This document shows positions 41,972 to 50,556 of a DNA stretch of 64,000 nucleotides, piece after piece; the stretch's first letter is position 1; each line of letters starts with the position of its first letter. The notes beneath the pieces were generated by a model. It did no database searches and was not told the DNA's origin. It saw only the letters and a list, made by a program, of their open reading frames with translations. Source of the DNA: Bacillota bacterium (GTDB taxonomy: Bacteria; Bacillota; Clostridia; Oscillospirales; Ruminococcaceae); contig JAEYNX010000003.1 of assembly GCA_023412215.1 (NCBI GenBank), positions 248,001 through 312,000 of the forward strand. Direction: 5' to 3'. Made by a program: the position numbers and the translations under genes.

Positions 41972-42762
41972 AGCGGTATGTGCTTGCAAACGGGAAGACG
42001 GTAACCAAGCCCCGTTCCTACCTGCCGCTTATTCTCCTGCTGTTTGCGGGGATGTTCTGCCTGTCGGTAGTGGTAACCGGCTTTGACCTTACCCCCCTTA
42101 TCGAGCGCGGGTATCAGTTTTTTGTCATACTCGGCCAGATGATCCCGCCGAAGGTTTCTTATATTGATAATATTTGGAGCCCGCTGTTTGACACCATTAA
42201 GATGTCGCTGCTCGGGTCGCTCATCGGCTCGGTGCTCGCGGTGCCTGCTGCGATGGCCGCCGCTACCAACATCATTAAAAACCGCTTGATTACGTCGGCT
42301 TTGCGCCTGTTTTTAAGCATCGTCAGAACCCTGCCCACACTGGTGACGGCACTGATTGCCACCTATGCCTTTGGCCTTGGCACGTTCGCAGGCACCACCG
42401 CCATAGCCGTATTCACCTTTGCCTATGTCGGCAAGATGCTTTATGAGCAGATTGAGACGGTGGACATGGGAGCGTATGAGGCGATGGAGGCCATGGGGGC
42501 CAACAAGCTGCGTGCCTTTGCGTGCGCCGTCGTGCCGCAGGTGCTGCCGTCCTACCTTTCTATCTGCCTGTTTTGCTTTGAAGGCAATGTGCGGTACGCC
42601 TCGATCCTCGGCTATGTGGGCGCGGGCGGCCTCGGGCTGATACTTAACGAAAAGATCGGCTGGCGCGAGTATGAGAGCGTGGGAATGATCTTGATTATGC
42701 TGTTTGCGACAGTGGTGCTGATTGAAGGCGTCAGCCACTACCTGCGCAGCAAGCTCACGTGA
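41968..42762 (+). CDS. phosphonate-type ABC transporter permease 1 (PhnE-like)
   Basis: The product has 264 residues with about six membrane helices. The first (about 18-38) is followed by a long extracytoplasmic segment and then the permease core with the EAA loop region MGAYEAMEAMGANKLRAFACAVVPQVLP. It overlaps phnC (ATGA). Paired with a second, similar permease, it forms a heterodimeric channel as in several PhnE1-E2 systems. Confidence 0.93.
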   Translation: MKRYVLANGKTVTKPRSYLPLILLLFAGMFCLSVVVTGFDLTPLIERGYQFFVILGQMIPPKVSYIDNIWSPLFDTIKMSLLGSLIGSVLAVPAAMAAATNIIKNRLITSALRLFLSIVRTLPTLVTALIATYAFGLGTFAGTTAIAVFTFAYVGKMLYEQIETVDMGAYEAMEAMGANKLRAFACAVVPQVLPSYLSICLFCFEGNVRYASILGYVGAGGLGLILNEKIGWREYESVGMILIMLFATVVLIEGVSHYLRSKLT

Positions 42763-42776
42763 GGGGGAGGACAAAC

Positions 42777-43586
42777 ATGGAACCATCCGTACTGCGCCAG
42801 TATGAAGCTCGGCCGAGAAACTGGATTTTAAAGCTGTGCATGGGGCTTGTGGTGGCGGGGCTGTTCGCGTGGTCCGGCTCCGCGGTAAAGCTTGATAACG
42901 TCCAGCAAAACGGGCTGGAGGTTGCGCGCAACATCCTTTTGGGCATCCTGCACCCGGATACCGAGCTGCTCTTTAACTTAACAACGCAGGGCGTCCCCTA
43001 CTTGCTGCTGGAGACGGTGTGTATCGCCTTCCTCGGCACCATCGTGGGCGCGATACTCGCCATCCCTTTTTCCTTTCTATCGGCAGCCAACATCGTGGTA
43101 AAGCCGGTCGCCCTCGTCGGCCGACTGGTGATTATGGCGGTGCGCACCATCCCTGCGTTTGTATACGGGCTGATGTTCATCCGCGTTACCGGCCCCGGGC
43201 CCTTTGCGGGCCTGCTTACCATGTCGGTGTGCTCTATCGGCATGCTCTCGAAGATGTACATCGAGGCAATTGAAGACCTCGACGCCGGGATATTGGAGTC
43301 GTTGGACGCCGCGGGCTGCTCCACCTTTCAGAAGATACGCTACGGCATCCTGCCGCAGCTGATTCCGAACTTTCTTTCTACCGTCATCTACCGCTTTGAT
43401 ATGAACCTGCGCGACGCCTCCGTACTGGGGCTTGTGGGCGCGGGCGGCATTGGCGCCCCGCTGATATTCGCCATGAGCTCCTACCGCTGGAACGAGGTGG
43501 GCTCCATCCTCACGGGGCTTATGGTGCTGGTGCTGCTCGTCGAGTTTTTCTCCTCCAAGGTGCGCACAAAGCTCACGCGGGGCTGA
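42777..43586 (+). CDS. phosphonate-type ABC transporter permease 2 (PhnE-like)
   Basis: The product has 269 residues. The GGGGGAGG box at 42763-42770 sets the ATG at 42777 (MEPSVLRQYEARPRNW), so the upstream extension that overlaps permease 1 is probably not used. It is a PhnE-type membrane protein with TVCIAFLGTIVGAILAIPF, VRTIPAFVYGLMFIRVTGPGPFAG and an EAA loop around ILESLDAAGCSTFQKIRYGILPQ. It is the partner of permease 1. Confidence 0.93.
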   Translation: MEPSVLRQYEARPRNWILKLCMGLVVAGLFAWSGSAVKLDNVQQNGLEVARNILLGILHPDTELLFNLTTQGVPYLLLETVCIAFLGTIVGAILAIPFSFLSAANIVVKPVALVGRLVIMAVRTIPAFVYGLMFIRVTGPGPFAGLLTMSVCSIGMLSKMYIEAIEDLDAGILESLDAAGCSTFQKIRYGILPQLIPNFLSTVIYRFDMNLRDASVLGLVGAGGIGAPLIFAMSSYRWNEVGSILTGLMVLVLLVEFFSSKVRTKLTRG

Positions 43587-43657
43587 AAAGCGGCTTGCCA
43601 GGGCAATACCTGTACATGAAACGGGGATCTATATTTTATTAAAGGGGTTACAGATAC

Positions 43658-44389
43658 ATGCAACAACTTTCTCAGCCACTGCCGCTTATGGGCGCAAAAA
43701 ATGTGCGTGAACTCGGCGGCTACCGTACACAGTCGGGGGCAATCACCAAAACGCACTCGCTGCTGCGCGCCGATGCGCTGCACAACTTAACCGATGAAGA
43801 GTGCCGGATACTGTATGACTACGGCGTTCGCTGCGTAATCGACCTGCGCTCGTCGGACGAGCGCGCAAAGGCGGCAGACCGCCTGCCGGTACTGTATCCG
43901 GATATTGAATACCTGCCGGTGGCGCTTCAAGACCCCGTGCGAATACGCAGGTATGAGGCCGAATTCCCACCCAGCATGTGGGAGCTGTACTGCTGGTTTC
44001 TCGACGACAGCGCTAAGGAGTTTAAGACCGTCTTTGAGACGATCATTAGGCACCCGAACGACTGCGTGTTGTTTCACTGCTCCGGCGGCAAAGACCGCAC
44101 CGGAATGGTCGCAATGCTTTTACATAAGCTCGCGGGCGTAGACGACGAAACGATCATTGCGGATTACGCCTTAACCGAGTCGCTGATGACCGAGGTATTC
44201 GTGGTGCAAACCGCCGAGATGCAAGCCCGTGGGCTGGTTGTCCCCCCCTATATTATGCAGTCACCGCCCGAGAACATGGTAAAGGCCTTGGCTTATCTAA
44301 AGGCGCAATATGGCACGGCGGAGGATTATCTTCTTTCCATTGGGCTGAGTAAGGAGCAGATAGGGCTGCTGAAAAAGCTGGTTGGCTGA
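43658..44389 (+). CDS. PTP-like (Y_phosphatase3 family) tyrosine/phospho-ester phosphatase
   Basis: The product has 243 residues. It opens NVRELGGYRTQSG...LLRADALHNLT, typical of this family, and holds the P-loop VLFHCSGGKDRTGMVA (CX5R, Cys about 143) followed by LHKLAGVDDETIIADYALTE. No export signal is present. Members dephosphorylate phosphotyrosine or small phosphate esters, and some relatives take inositol phosphates or phosphoinositides. As the last gene of the importer cluster it could free phosphate from the monoester left by the metallophosphoesterase; this is inference. Confidence 0.88.
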   Translation: MQQLSQPLPLMGAKNVRELGGYRTQSGAITKTHSLLRADALHNLTDEECRILYDYGVRCVIDLRSSDERAKAADRLPVLYPDIEYLPVALQDPVRIRRYEAEFPPSMWELYCWFLDDSAKEFKTVFETIIRHPNDCVLFHCSGGKDRTGMVAMLLHKLAGVDDETIIADYALTESLMTEVFVVQTAEMQARGLVVPPYIMQSPPENMVKALAYLKAQYGTAEDYLLSIGLSKEQIGLLKKLVG

Positions 44390-44416
44390 TCGGTTGACCT
44401 ATTATATTGTTATAGG

Positions 44417-44463
44417 ATAGAGAGGATACAATGGCCACGGCCGTGTGTCTTCTCTATTTTTTT
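44417..44463 (+). terminator. intrinsic terminator of the importer cluster
   Basis: A 14-base arm ATAGAGAGGATACA pairs with TGTGTCTTCTCTAT with two wobble/mismatch positions and is followed by eight T. Confidence 0.85.
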
Positions 44464-44598
44464 AATGCCGCACAGCAAATGGATGTATAATTAAAAAGAT
44501 TGATTTTCACATTTTCCGGCGTATCCCATAAAAAGCTGCTATATCCGTACTAGCCGTTCGTTTTCAGGCAACACTAGCCTTGAAAAGGAGGCTTGTAA
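44464..44598 (+). promoter_or_regulatory. upstream region of the CODH-like gene
   Basis: It contains a TATAAT at 44486-44491 with no good -35 box. The ribosome site AAGGAGG lies about nine bases before 44599. Confidence 0.4.
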
Positions 44599-46512
44599 AT
44601 GGCAGAAACAATACTGGAAAAGACACAGGGCCGTCTGAGCTACCACGACTCGGTGGAAGAGATGGTAAAAATCATCCGCGAGGACGGACTTTCCAACGTA
44701 TTCGACCGCTATGCGCTGCAGGAAAAGATCAGATGTAAATTCTGCTTGGAAGGGCTCAGCTGCCAATTGTGCTCCGACGGCCCCTGCCGCATCAGCGAAA
44801 AGGGCGGGCAGGAGAAGGGCGTTTGCGGCATTGGGCCGGACGCCATGGCGATGAGAACCCTGCTGCTGCATAACATCATGGGGGCGGGTACCTACAGTCA
44901 TCACGCCTACGAGGCGTTTCGCACGCTCAAAGAGACGGCCGAGGGGAAAACCTGCTTTCAGATAACAGACCCGCAAAAGCTTAGGTGGATGTGCGAAAAG
45001 GTCGGCATCAGCACCGCGCAGGATGATAATCAGATGTCCATCCAGCTTGCGGACCTGCTCAATGCCGAAATGTCCAAAGGCAGCGACGAGCCCAGCGTGA
45101 TGGTGGAGGCGTTTGCGCCGCAAAAGCGCAAGCAGGTGTGGAAAGACCTCAACATCTACCCCTCCGGCGTTATCCACGAGGAGCAGAACTGCGTGGCCAG
45201 CTGCCTTACCAATGTCGACGGCGACTATGTTTCACTGGCTGTCAAGGCGCTGCGGCTGGGGCTTGCCACCATCTATACGGCTCAGATCGGTTTGGAGATG
45301 GTGCAGGACATCCTGTACGGTACTCCGACGCCGCATGAAGTGAACACCGACCTTGGGATTATGGACGGCGATTATGTCAATATCGTGTTCAACGGCCACC
45401 AGCCGTGGGTTGGCGTGGCGACGATGCAAAAGGCGAAAGCGCCGGAGGTTCAGCAGCGCGCGAAGGACGCCGGCGCCAAGGGTATGCGGATTGTCGGCTC
45501 GATAGAAACCGGGCAGGAGCTTTTGCAGCGCTTCCCGGTAGACGACGTCTTCGTCGGGCTGATGGGCGATTGGCTCACCATAGAGCCGCTGCTCGCAACC
45601 GCAACGGTGGATGTGCTGGCGATGGATGAAAACTGTTCGCCTCCGGCCATCGATCAATACGCCGAGAAGTATCAGGCAACCTTGGTAAGCGTGAGCACCA
45701 TCATCGGGGTACCCGGCGTTCAGGAACTCATGCCCTACCATCCGCAGGACGCCGACAAAATGGCGGATAGATTAATAGAGCTTGCCATCGAGAACTTTAA
45801 AAAGCGGCACGGCAGGGTAAAGGCCCATGTTCCGCAGAATAAGCAGAAGGCCGTCGCGGGTTTTTCCACCGAGGCGGTGCTCGGGGCGCTGGGGAATAAG
45901 CTCGACCCGCTGGTGGACGTCATCAAGGCCGGAAAGATCAAGGGCGTTGTGGCGCTCGCAAGCTGCTCCACCTTAAGAAACGGCCCGCAGGACTGGAACA
46001 CCATCAACCTCGTTAAGGAGCTTATTAAAAAGGATATCCTTGTGGTGAGCTGCGGGTGCGGCAATCACGCGCTGGAGGTCGCGGGCCTGTGTGACAGCTG
46101 TGCGGCGGAGCAGGCGGGGACCGGGCTGCGGGAGATCTGCGGGCTTTTAAAAATTCCGCCGGTGCTCAGCTTCGGCACCTGCACCGATACCGGCAGGGTA
46201 TCGATGCTCGTCTCGGCGCTCGCCGATTTTCTTGACGTGGATGTGCCGCAGCTGCCCATCGCCGTAACGGCCCCCGAATGGATGGAGCAGAAGGCGACCA
46301 TCGACGGTGTCTTTGCCGTGGCCTACGGGGCGTATACCCACCTGTCGCCCACACCGTTTATCACGGGTGCACCGAAACTGGTTCAGCTGCTCACCAAGGA
46401 TGTCGAGGCCCTTACCGGCGGCAAGGTTGCTTTGGGGGACGACCCCGTGCAGGTGGCAAACGATATAGAGGCGCACATTCTACAAAAGCGAAAAGGCTTG
46501 GGCTTAAGCTAA
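44599..46512 (+). CDS. divergent anaerobic carbon-monoxide dehydrogenase (CooS)-like protein
   Basis: The product has 637 residues, the CooS length, and aligns along its whole length with nickel CODHs. The B-cluster cysteines (C55, C58, C63, C76) and D-cluster C46 are present, but the second D-cluster cysteine is Ser54. For the Ni-Fe-S C-cluster, the His of NGHQP (H267) and cysteines C346 (DENCSPP), C456 (ASCST), C487 (SCGCG) and C528 (FGTCTD) are kept. The usual GICCTGNE motif, however, reads GSIETGQE (300-307), so both cysteines are lost. The Lys of PEWMEQK remains. CO oxidation is therefore uncertain. There are no cooF, acs or cooC genes beside it; the next gene is DUF1858. Confidence 0.88.
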   Translation: MAETILEKTQGRLSYHDSVEEMVKIIREDGLSNVFDRYALQEKIRCKFCLEGLSCQLCSDGPCRISEKGGQEKGVCGIGPDAMAMRTLLLHNIMGAGTYSHHAYEAFRTLKETAEGKTCFQITDPQKLRWMCEKVGISTAQDDNQMSIQLADLLNAEMSKGSDEPSVMVEAFAPQKRKQVWKDLNIYPSGVIHEEQNCVASCLTNVDGDYVSLAVKALRLGLATIYTAQIGLEMVQDILYGTPTPHEVNTDLGIMDGDYVNIVFNGHQPWVGVATMQKAKAPEVQQRAKDAGAKGMRIVGSIETGQELLQRFPVDDVFVGLMGDWLTIEPLLATATVDVLAMDENCSPPAIDQYAEKYQATLVSVSTIIGVPGVQELMPYHPQDADKMADRLIELAIENFKKRHGRVKAHVPQNKQKAVAGFSTEAVLGALGNKLDPLVDVIKAGKIKGVVALASCSTLRNGPQDWNTINLVKELIKKDILVVSCGCGNHALEVAGLCDSCAAEQAGTGLREICGLLKIPPVLSFGTCTDTGRVSMLVSALADFLDVDVPQLPIAVTAPEWMEQKATIDGVFAVAYGAYTHLSPTPFITGAPKLVQLLTKDVEALTGGKVALGDDPVQVANDIEAHILQKRKGLGLS

Positions 46513-46529
46513 GCGGTGTAAAAGCGGAA

Positions 46530-46583
46530 GGGCATAGGTGGAATGAGAACGGATAACGTTCCTTTAACAGTACATCTATGCCC
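46530..46583 (+). terminator. possible terminator hairpin after the CODH-like gene
   Basis: GGGCATAG/CTATGCCC arms (46530-46537, 46576-46583) enclose a second GAACG/CGTTC hairpin. There is no T-run, so confidence is modest. Confidence 0.45.
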
Positions 46584-46627
46584 TCACAATTCGTGGCGAT
46601 GTACACAATTATTTCATTTTTTGCATA

Positions 46628-46656
46628 TTGCAAAGGCGCGCTGTAAACATTATAAT
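46628..46656 (+). promoter_or_regulatory. sigma-A promoter of the DUF1858 gene
   Basis: TTGCAA at 46628-46633, a 17-base spacer and TATAAT at 46651-46656. An ACCGTA/TACGGT hairpin lies just downstream. Confidence 0.75.
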
Positions 46657-46733
46657 AGAGCTAGACCGTATATACTTTTACGGTATAGTTAGACAAACCG
46701 TCGGTATTGCTTGCAAGAAAGGAAATCAAAATC

Positions 46734-46934
46734 ATGACGATTACAAAAGATACACTTATCGGTGAGGTTTTAGAGGCAAACCCCGAGACCGCACAGTTCT
46801 TCCTCAGTATGGGGATGCACTGTCTCGGTTGCCCCTCATCCAGAGGCGAGTCTATCGAGCAGGCCTGCGAGGTTCACGGTGTAGATTGCGAAGACCTTGT
46901 AGACACCATCAACGACTTTATTTCAAACAGCTAA
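46734..46934 (+). CDS. DUF1858 domain protein
   Basis: The product has 66 residues. AAAGGAAA upstream supports the ATG at 46734 rather than the longer frame. It is a whole DUF1858 domain: ITKDTLIGEVLEANPETAQFF, then the redox/metal motif MGMHCLGCPSS (CxxC) and SIEQACEVHGVD. Such domains accompany hybrid-cluster and nitric-oxide or iron-sulfur repair proteins (ScdA/RIC N-terminus). It has its own promoter, so its link with the CODH-like gene is only by position. Confidence 0.9.
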   Translation: MTITKDTLIGEVLEANPETAQFFLSMGMHCLGCPSSRGESIEQACEVHGVDCEDLVDTINDFISNS

Positions 46935-47192
46935 ACTGCTTGCACGTATCGCCCCTATAATTTTATGATGTTCAGCTTACCGTCCGAGGCATTTTTGCAT
47001 CGGGCGGCTTAGCTTTGCACAAAAGTGCCATTATTCTGTGATCAGCGTCTTAGCTTGCACTCAATTCCATTTAGGCTTTTAGCCCCAGAATTGCCGTTCA
47101 ATACGCTTTTGCAATAACGCAAGCGTTGTTGCAGAAGAATCATTGGTATTACATCCTCTATTTCTTTTTATAGAAAGGCTTATTTTTAAACT
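46935..47192. other. 258-base gap: hairpin and dispersed intergenic element
   Basis: A CCGTCCGA/TCGGGCGG hairpin (about 46981-47008) may end the DUF1858 transcript. From 47059 to about 47150 lies an element whose left end (ACTCAATTCC) and inner 17-mer (47088-47104) match the element before yqeG. No coding frame is supported. Confidence 0.45.
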
Positions 47193-48458
47193 ATGGACGG
47201 TTCGTTTACTAAGATCAAGTCCAGAATTGTGGATGTATTGGGCATTGCGGTGCTCTCCGCAAATTTCTTCAGGTTTGCTTTGGTACATACCTTTTTTTTG
47301 ATTTTCACCAACCTTCACGGTGTTTTTATTAATACGCTTTTGTACCGCGTAACAGGTGAGAATACGATTATTCTTCAATATAACCTCATCTTTTACCTTG
47401 CCTTTTCGGTTTCTATGCCGCTGGCAGCAGTGCTCATGCGCAAAACCTCACCGCGCATCTCATCCCGCGTGGGCATTTTGCTGTTTATAGGCATGTACCT
47501 GACCTTCTTCGGCCTGATGTTCACCAATACCCTTGCGATAGGTATGCCGGCGATCGCCATTCTTTCGGCGTTTGCCTCCAGTGCGTACTGGATTGCCTAC
47601 AATGTGATGCTTATAGAGTTTACGCATGTAAACGAACGGGATGTAGCCATCTCCTTTATGGGGATGAGCGGCGGCACGGTATCGCTGATCATGCCTGCTC
47701 TTTCGGGCTTTGTCATCTCTCAGTTTAGTGGGATGATGGGCTACTACGTGATGTTCGGCGTGTCGATGCTTATCGCCATCATCACCATGCTGCTCAGCAC
47801 GCTGAAGATACCGCCGATTCCCTCCAAAACGAACCGGCTTTACTTTCAATCTGCCTTTTCGCACCTTGTTAAAACCAGGGTGTGGCGGTCCTGCATGTTC
47901 TGTGAATTTTTAAAGGGCATCCGCGAGGGTACCTTTGCCTTCTTTCTAAACCTGTTGCTGTTCGACCTTGTGCAAAACGAGGCGCTCATCGGCTTTAATA
48001 CGCTGCTGGTCGGCGTGCTGGCGATACTGGCAAACTGGACCATCAGCCGGTTCATGCGTCCGGAGCACCGTGTAAAATGGATGCTTATCGCTACCACTGT
48101 GCTGTTTGTCGCGAGCGGGTTATTGTTTTTAGAACTTAACGCCGCGACGATTATTATCATGAGTATTGCCAATTCTTATTTTAACGTCATCCTGCTCAAC
48201 CCCACCACGCCGGTGCTGTTTTCACTTTTTAACCGCACCGAGGAGGGCAAAAAGGCGAAATACGAGTTTCTGGCGATGAAGGACAGTTCTCTGGGTGTGG
48301 GACGCTGCTTAGGGGTAATCATGGTGCTGCTGTTCCCCCAAACACACATGGGCTACCTTGTTGCCATGGGCGTGCTCACCGTCACCCAATACCTCACGGT
48401 GCTAGTCACCAAACACTCGATGAACCTGTTGGAAAAGCTCCCGCAGTCGGAAGCGTAG
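47193..48458 (+). CDS. major facilitator superfamily transporter
   Basis: The product has 421 residues with about 12 hydrophobic helices in two halves separated by a cytoplasmic loop near residues 205-230 (IPPIPSKTNRLYF). A charged loop MRKTSPRISSR sits between helices 2 and 3, where MFS proteins carry their conserved motif. The substrate cannot be inferred. The ribosome site AGAAAGG is about 14 bases from the ATG, so initiation may be weak. It is followed by trmK. Confidence 0.8.
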   Translation: MDGSFTKIKSRIVDVLGIAVLSANFFRFALVHTFFLIFTNLHGVFINTLLYRVTGENTIILQYNLIFYLAFSVSMPLAAVLMRKTSPRISSRVGILLFIGMYLTFFGLMFTNTLAIGMPAIAILSAFASSAYWIAYNVMLIEFTHVNERDVAISFMGMSGGTVSLIMPALSGFVISQFSGMMGYYVMFGVSMLIAIITMLLSTLKIPPIPSKTNRLYFQSAFSHLVKTRVWRSCMFCEFLKGIREGTFAFFLNLLLFDLVQNEALIGFNTLLVGVLAILANWTISRFMRPEHRVKWMLIATTVLFVASGLLFLELNAATIIIMSIANSYFNVILLNPTTPVLFSLFNRTEEGKKAKYEFLAMKDSSLGVGRCLGVIMVLLFPQTHMGYLVAMGVLTVTQYLTVLVTKHSMNLLEKLPQSEA

Positions 48459-48498
48459 TATGCGGCACAAATTTTGTTAAAGCGCAGGTGATTGCCCA

Positions 48499-49191
48499 GT
48501 GGTTCCTGCTTTGGATAAACGACTGTCCGCCGTTGCGGGCATGGTGCGAAACGGTGCGGTGGTTGCGGATATCGGCACCGACCATGCGTACCTTGCCGCG
48601 CACCTGATAAACAGCGGCGTCAGCCCCCATGTCTACGCCTGCGATATCAACAGCGCCCCCCTCGCGCGCGCGCAGGAGACGGTAATGCGCTATGGCCTAC
48701 AGGGTAAGATCAGCCTTCAGCTTTCAAACGGCCTGCAGGCACTGCCGGAGGGTTGCGCACAGGATATCGTCATCGCCGGTATGGGCGGCGAGCTGATTGC
48801 GGACATTATCGCCGACGCAGGCTGGCTTAAGAGCACGCAGGTTCACCTGATTCTTCAACCGATGACGCGTCCGGAGCATCTGCGGCACTGGCTTTTTACC
48901 AGTGGATATGATATCCTAAAAGAGCAGGGTGTGCACATCGGGCGGCACTACTATACCGTGATGCTTGCCTCTTACACCGGTGTGCGCCTTGAGCCGGACG
49001 ACCTTCTACAGAGTGTGGGGCGGCTGACAGGCAACACCGACAAGGATTCCATCGACTATCTTAAGCACTATATTCAGGTACTTTACCGTATTCTATCGGG
49101 GCTGGAGCAGGGCAGGACGGATGAAAATGAGCGGTCCGTACAACGCTATAGAGTACTGGTGAATGAGATTCAGGCGGCGATTAAGCCCTGA
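48499..49191 (+). CDS. trmK: tRNA (adenine-22 N1)-methyltransferase
   Basis: The product has 230 residues and a GTG start with AGGTGAT about ten bases before. The Rossmann methyltransferase core is VVADIGTDHAYLAAHLI, VYACDINSAPLARAQ and the TrmK signature DIVIAGMGGELIADII, then LILQPMTRPEHLRHWL. It makes m1A22 in tRNA. In Firmicutes it precedes the Nif3/YqfO gene, as here. Confidence 0.94.
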   Translation: MVPALDKRLSAVAGMVRNGAVVADIGTDHAYLAAHLINSGVSPHVYACDINSAPLARAQETVMRYGLQGKISLQLSNGLQALPEGCAQDIVIAGMGGELIADIIADAGWLKSTQVHLILQPMTRPEHLRHWLFTSGYDILKEQGVHIGRHYYTVMLASYTGVRLEPDDLLQSVGRLTGNTDKDSIDYLKHYIQVLYRILSGLEQGRTDENERSVQRYRVLVNEIQAAIKP

Positions 49192-49287
49192 ACGAACAGA
49201 GCCTGACATTATAAAACTTAAGGTTTAGCCTTTTCAAGTTACGGTTTTATACCTAAGCGCTATAAAGCCAGAAAGGCAAGGATTTAT

Positions 49288-50382
49288 ATGGCAACGGTAG
49301 GGGAGATTTACGGATATATCGACCGCATAGCGCCGTTCAGGCAGCAGGAAAAGTGGGATAATTCCGGCCTTTTGGCGGGCGACAAGGAGCAGCCGGTATC
49401 CAAAGCGATGCTGGCACTCGATATTACCGGAGAGGTTGTAAACGAGGCGATCATCTCGGGGGTACGGCTCATCATCAGCCACCACCCCGTCATCTTTAAC
49501 CCGGTCAAATCGATTACCGCGCAGAGCGAGCCGGTGGTGTACAAGCTTATCAAGCACGGCATCTCGGCTATCTGCGCGCACACCAGCCTTGACCTTGCAA
49601 ACGGCGGCGTCAACGATATTCTGGTGCGTGTGCTGGGGCTTAAAAACGTTAAGGGGTTAAAGAATGCCGGAGGCGACGAGTACTACAAGGTGGTCGTTTT
49701 CGTGCCCAAGCATAACGCCGACGAGGTAAAGAACGCGATGTCCGCCGCGGGCGCGGGGGCCTTGGGCAACTATACCGAATGCGCCTTCGAGGTCGCGGGC
49801 AAGGGTACCTTTAAGCCCAATGAGCAGGCGCGCCCCTTCATGGGCAAGTCGGGCATCCTCAAAGAGGTCAAGGAATGCCGCATTGAGATGATCTGCCCCA
49901 AAAGCCGCCTTTCCTCGGTTATCGCCACCATGAAGCGGGTACACCCCTATGAGGAGCCCGCGTATGATATCTTTGTAAACCACGCACTGAAAGACAGCGT
50001 CTCGATCGGGCGGGTGGGCGAGCTGGAAAACCCCATGACGTCCACCGAGTTCGCGGCCTACGTTAAAGAGAAGCTCAAGGCCAAGAGCGTCCGCTACACG
50101 CGCGGCAGCGCCGTGGTGCACACGGTCGCCGTGTGCGGCGGGTCGGGCGGGGAATACCTGCAAAACGCCGTTTCGTCGGGCGCCGAGGCCTATGTTACCG
50201 GCGACGTGAAGCACAATGTGTTTATCGACGCAAAGAATATGGATTACACCCTCGTCGACGCGGGGCATTATGCCACCGAGATGCTTGCGGTATCCGCACT
50301 TAAAAATCGACTGCAAAACCAGTTTTCGGATGTGGAATTCATTCTGGGCAAGGCGTCGCTTGAGACGGTCAATTATCTGTAG
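49288..50382 (+). CDS. Nif3-like dinuclear metal-centre protein (YqfO type)
   Basis: The product has 364 residues, the longer YqfO form with a central PII-like insertion (about 125-225). The N-terminal part carries EKWDNSGLLAGD, ISHHPVIF and CAHTSLDLANGGVND; the C-terminal part has GEYLQNAVSSGAEAYVTGDVKHN and DAGHYATE, supplying His and Glu metal ligands. The family is annotated as GTP cyclohydrolase I type 2 homologues, but the activity is not firmly known. AAGGCAAGGA is the ribosome site. Confidence 0.93.
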   Translation: MATVGEIYGYIDRIAPFRQQEKWDNSGLLAGDKEQPVSKAMLALDITGEVVNEAIISGVRLIISHHPVIFNPVKSITAQSEPVVYKLIKHGISAICAHTSLDLANGGVNDILVRVLGLKNVKGLKNAGGDEYYKVVVFVPKHNADEVKNAMSAAGAGALGNYTECAFEVAGKGTFKPNEQARPFMGKSGILKEVKECRIEMICPKSRLSSVIATMKRVHPYEEPAYDIFVNHALKDSVSIGRVGELENPMTSTEFAAYVKEKLKAKSVRYTRGSAVVHTVAVCGGSGGEYLQNAVSSGAEAYVTGDVKHNVFIDAKNMDYTLVDAGHYATEMLAVSALKNRLQNQFSDVEFILGKASLETVNYL

Positions 50383-50421
50383 CAGGCTGCCCCATACAGG
50401 CGGCATGCAGGAATAAAATAT

Positions 50422-50440
50422 TGATTGAAAGAATCTTTCA
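50422..50440. other. short perfect palindrome upstream of rqcH
   Basis: ATTGAAAGA and TCTTTCAAT flank a single central A. It could be a regulator site or small hairpin. Confidence 0.5.
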
Positions 50441-50489
50441 ATGGCGGAAAAGTATCTAAGAAACGGAAAGTCAAGATGCTTTTCAAAGC

Positions 50490-50544
50490 GGTTTTATGTC
50501 CTTTCAAGAGCTTATGCTCTGAGCATAAAACCCCAAAGAAAGGA
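50490..50544 (+). promoter_or_regulatory. leader hairpin plus ribosome site of rqcH, shared with the rpiR gene
   Basis: GGTTTTATG (50490-50498) pairs with CATAAAACC (50524-50532), enclosing a second hairpin AGAGC/GCTCT, and is followed by AAAGAAAGGACATG. Nearly the same module lies at 62952-62995 before the RpiR gene. Confidence 0.65.
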
Positions 50545-50556
50545 CATGTAGTTTTT

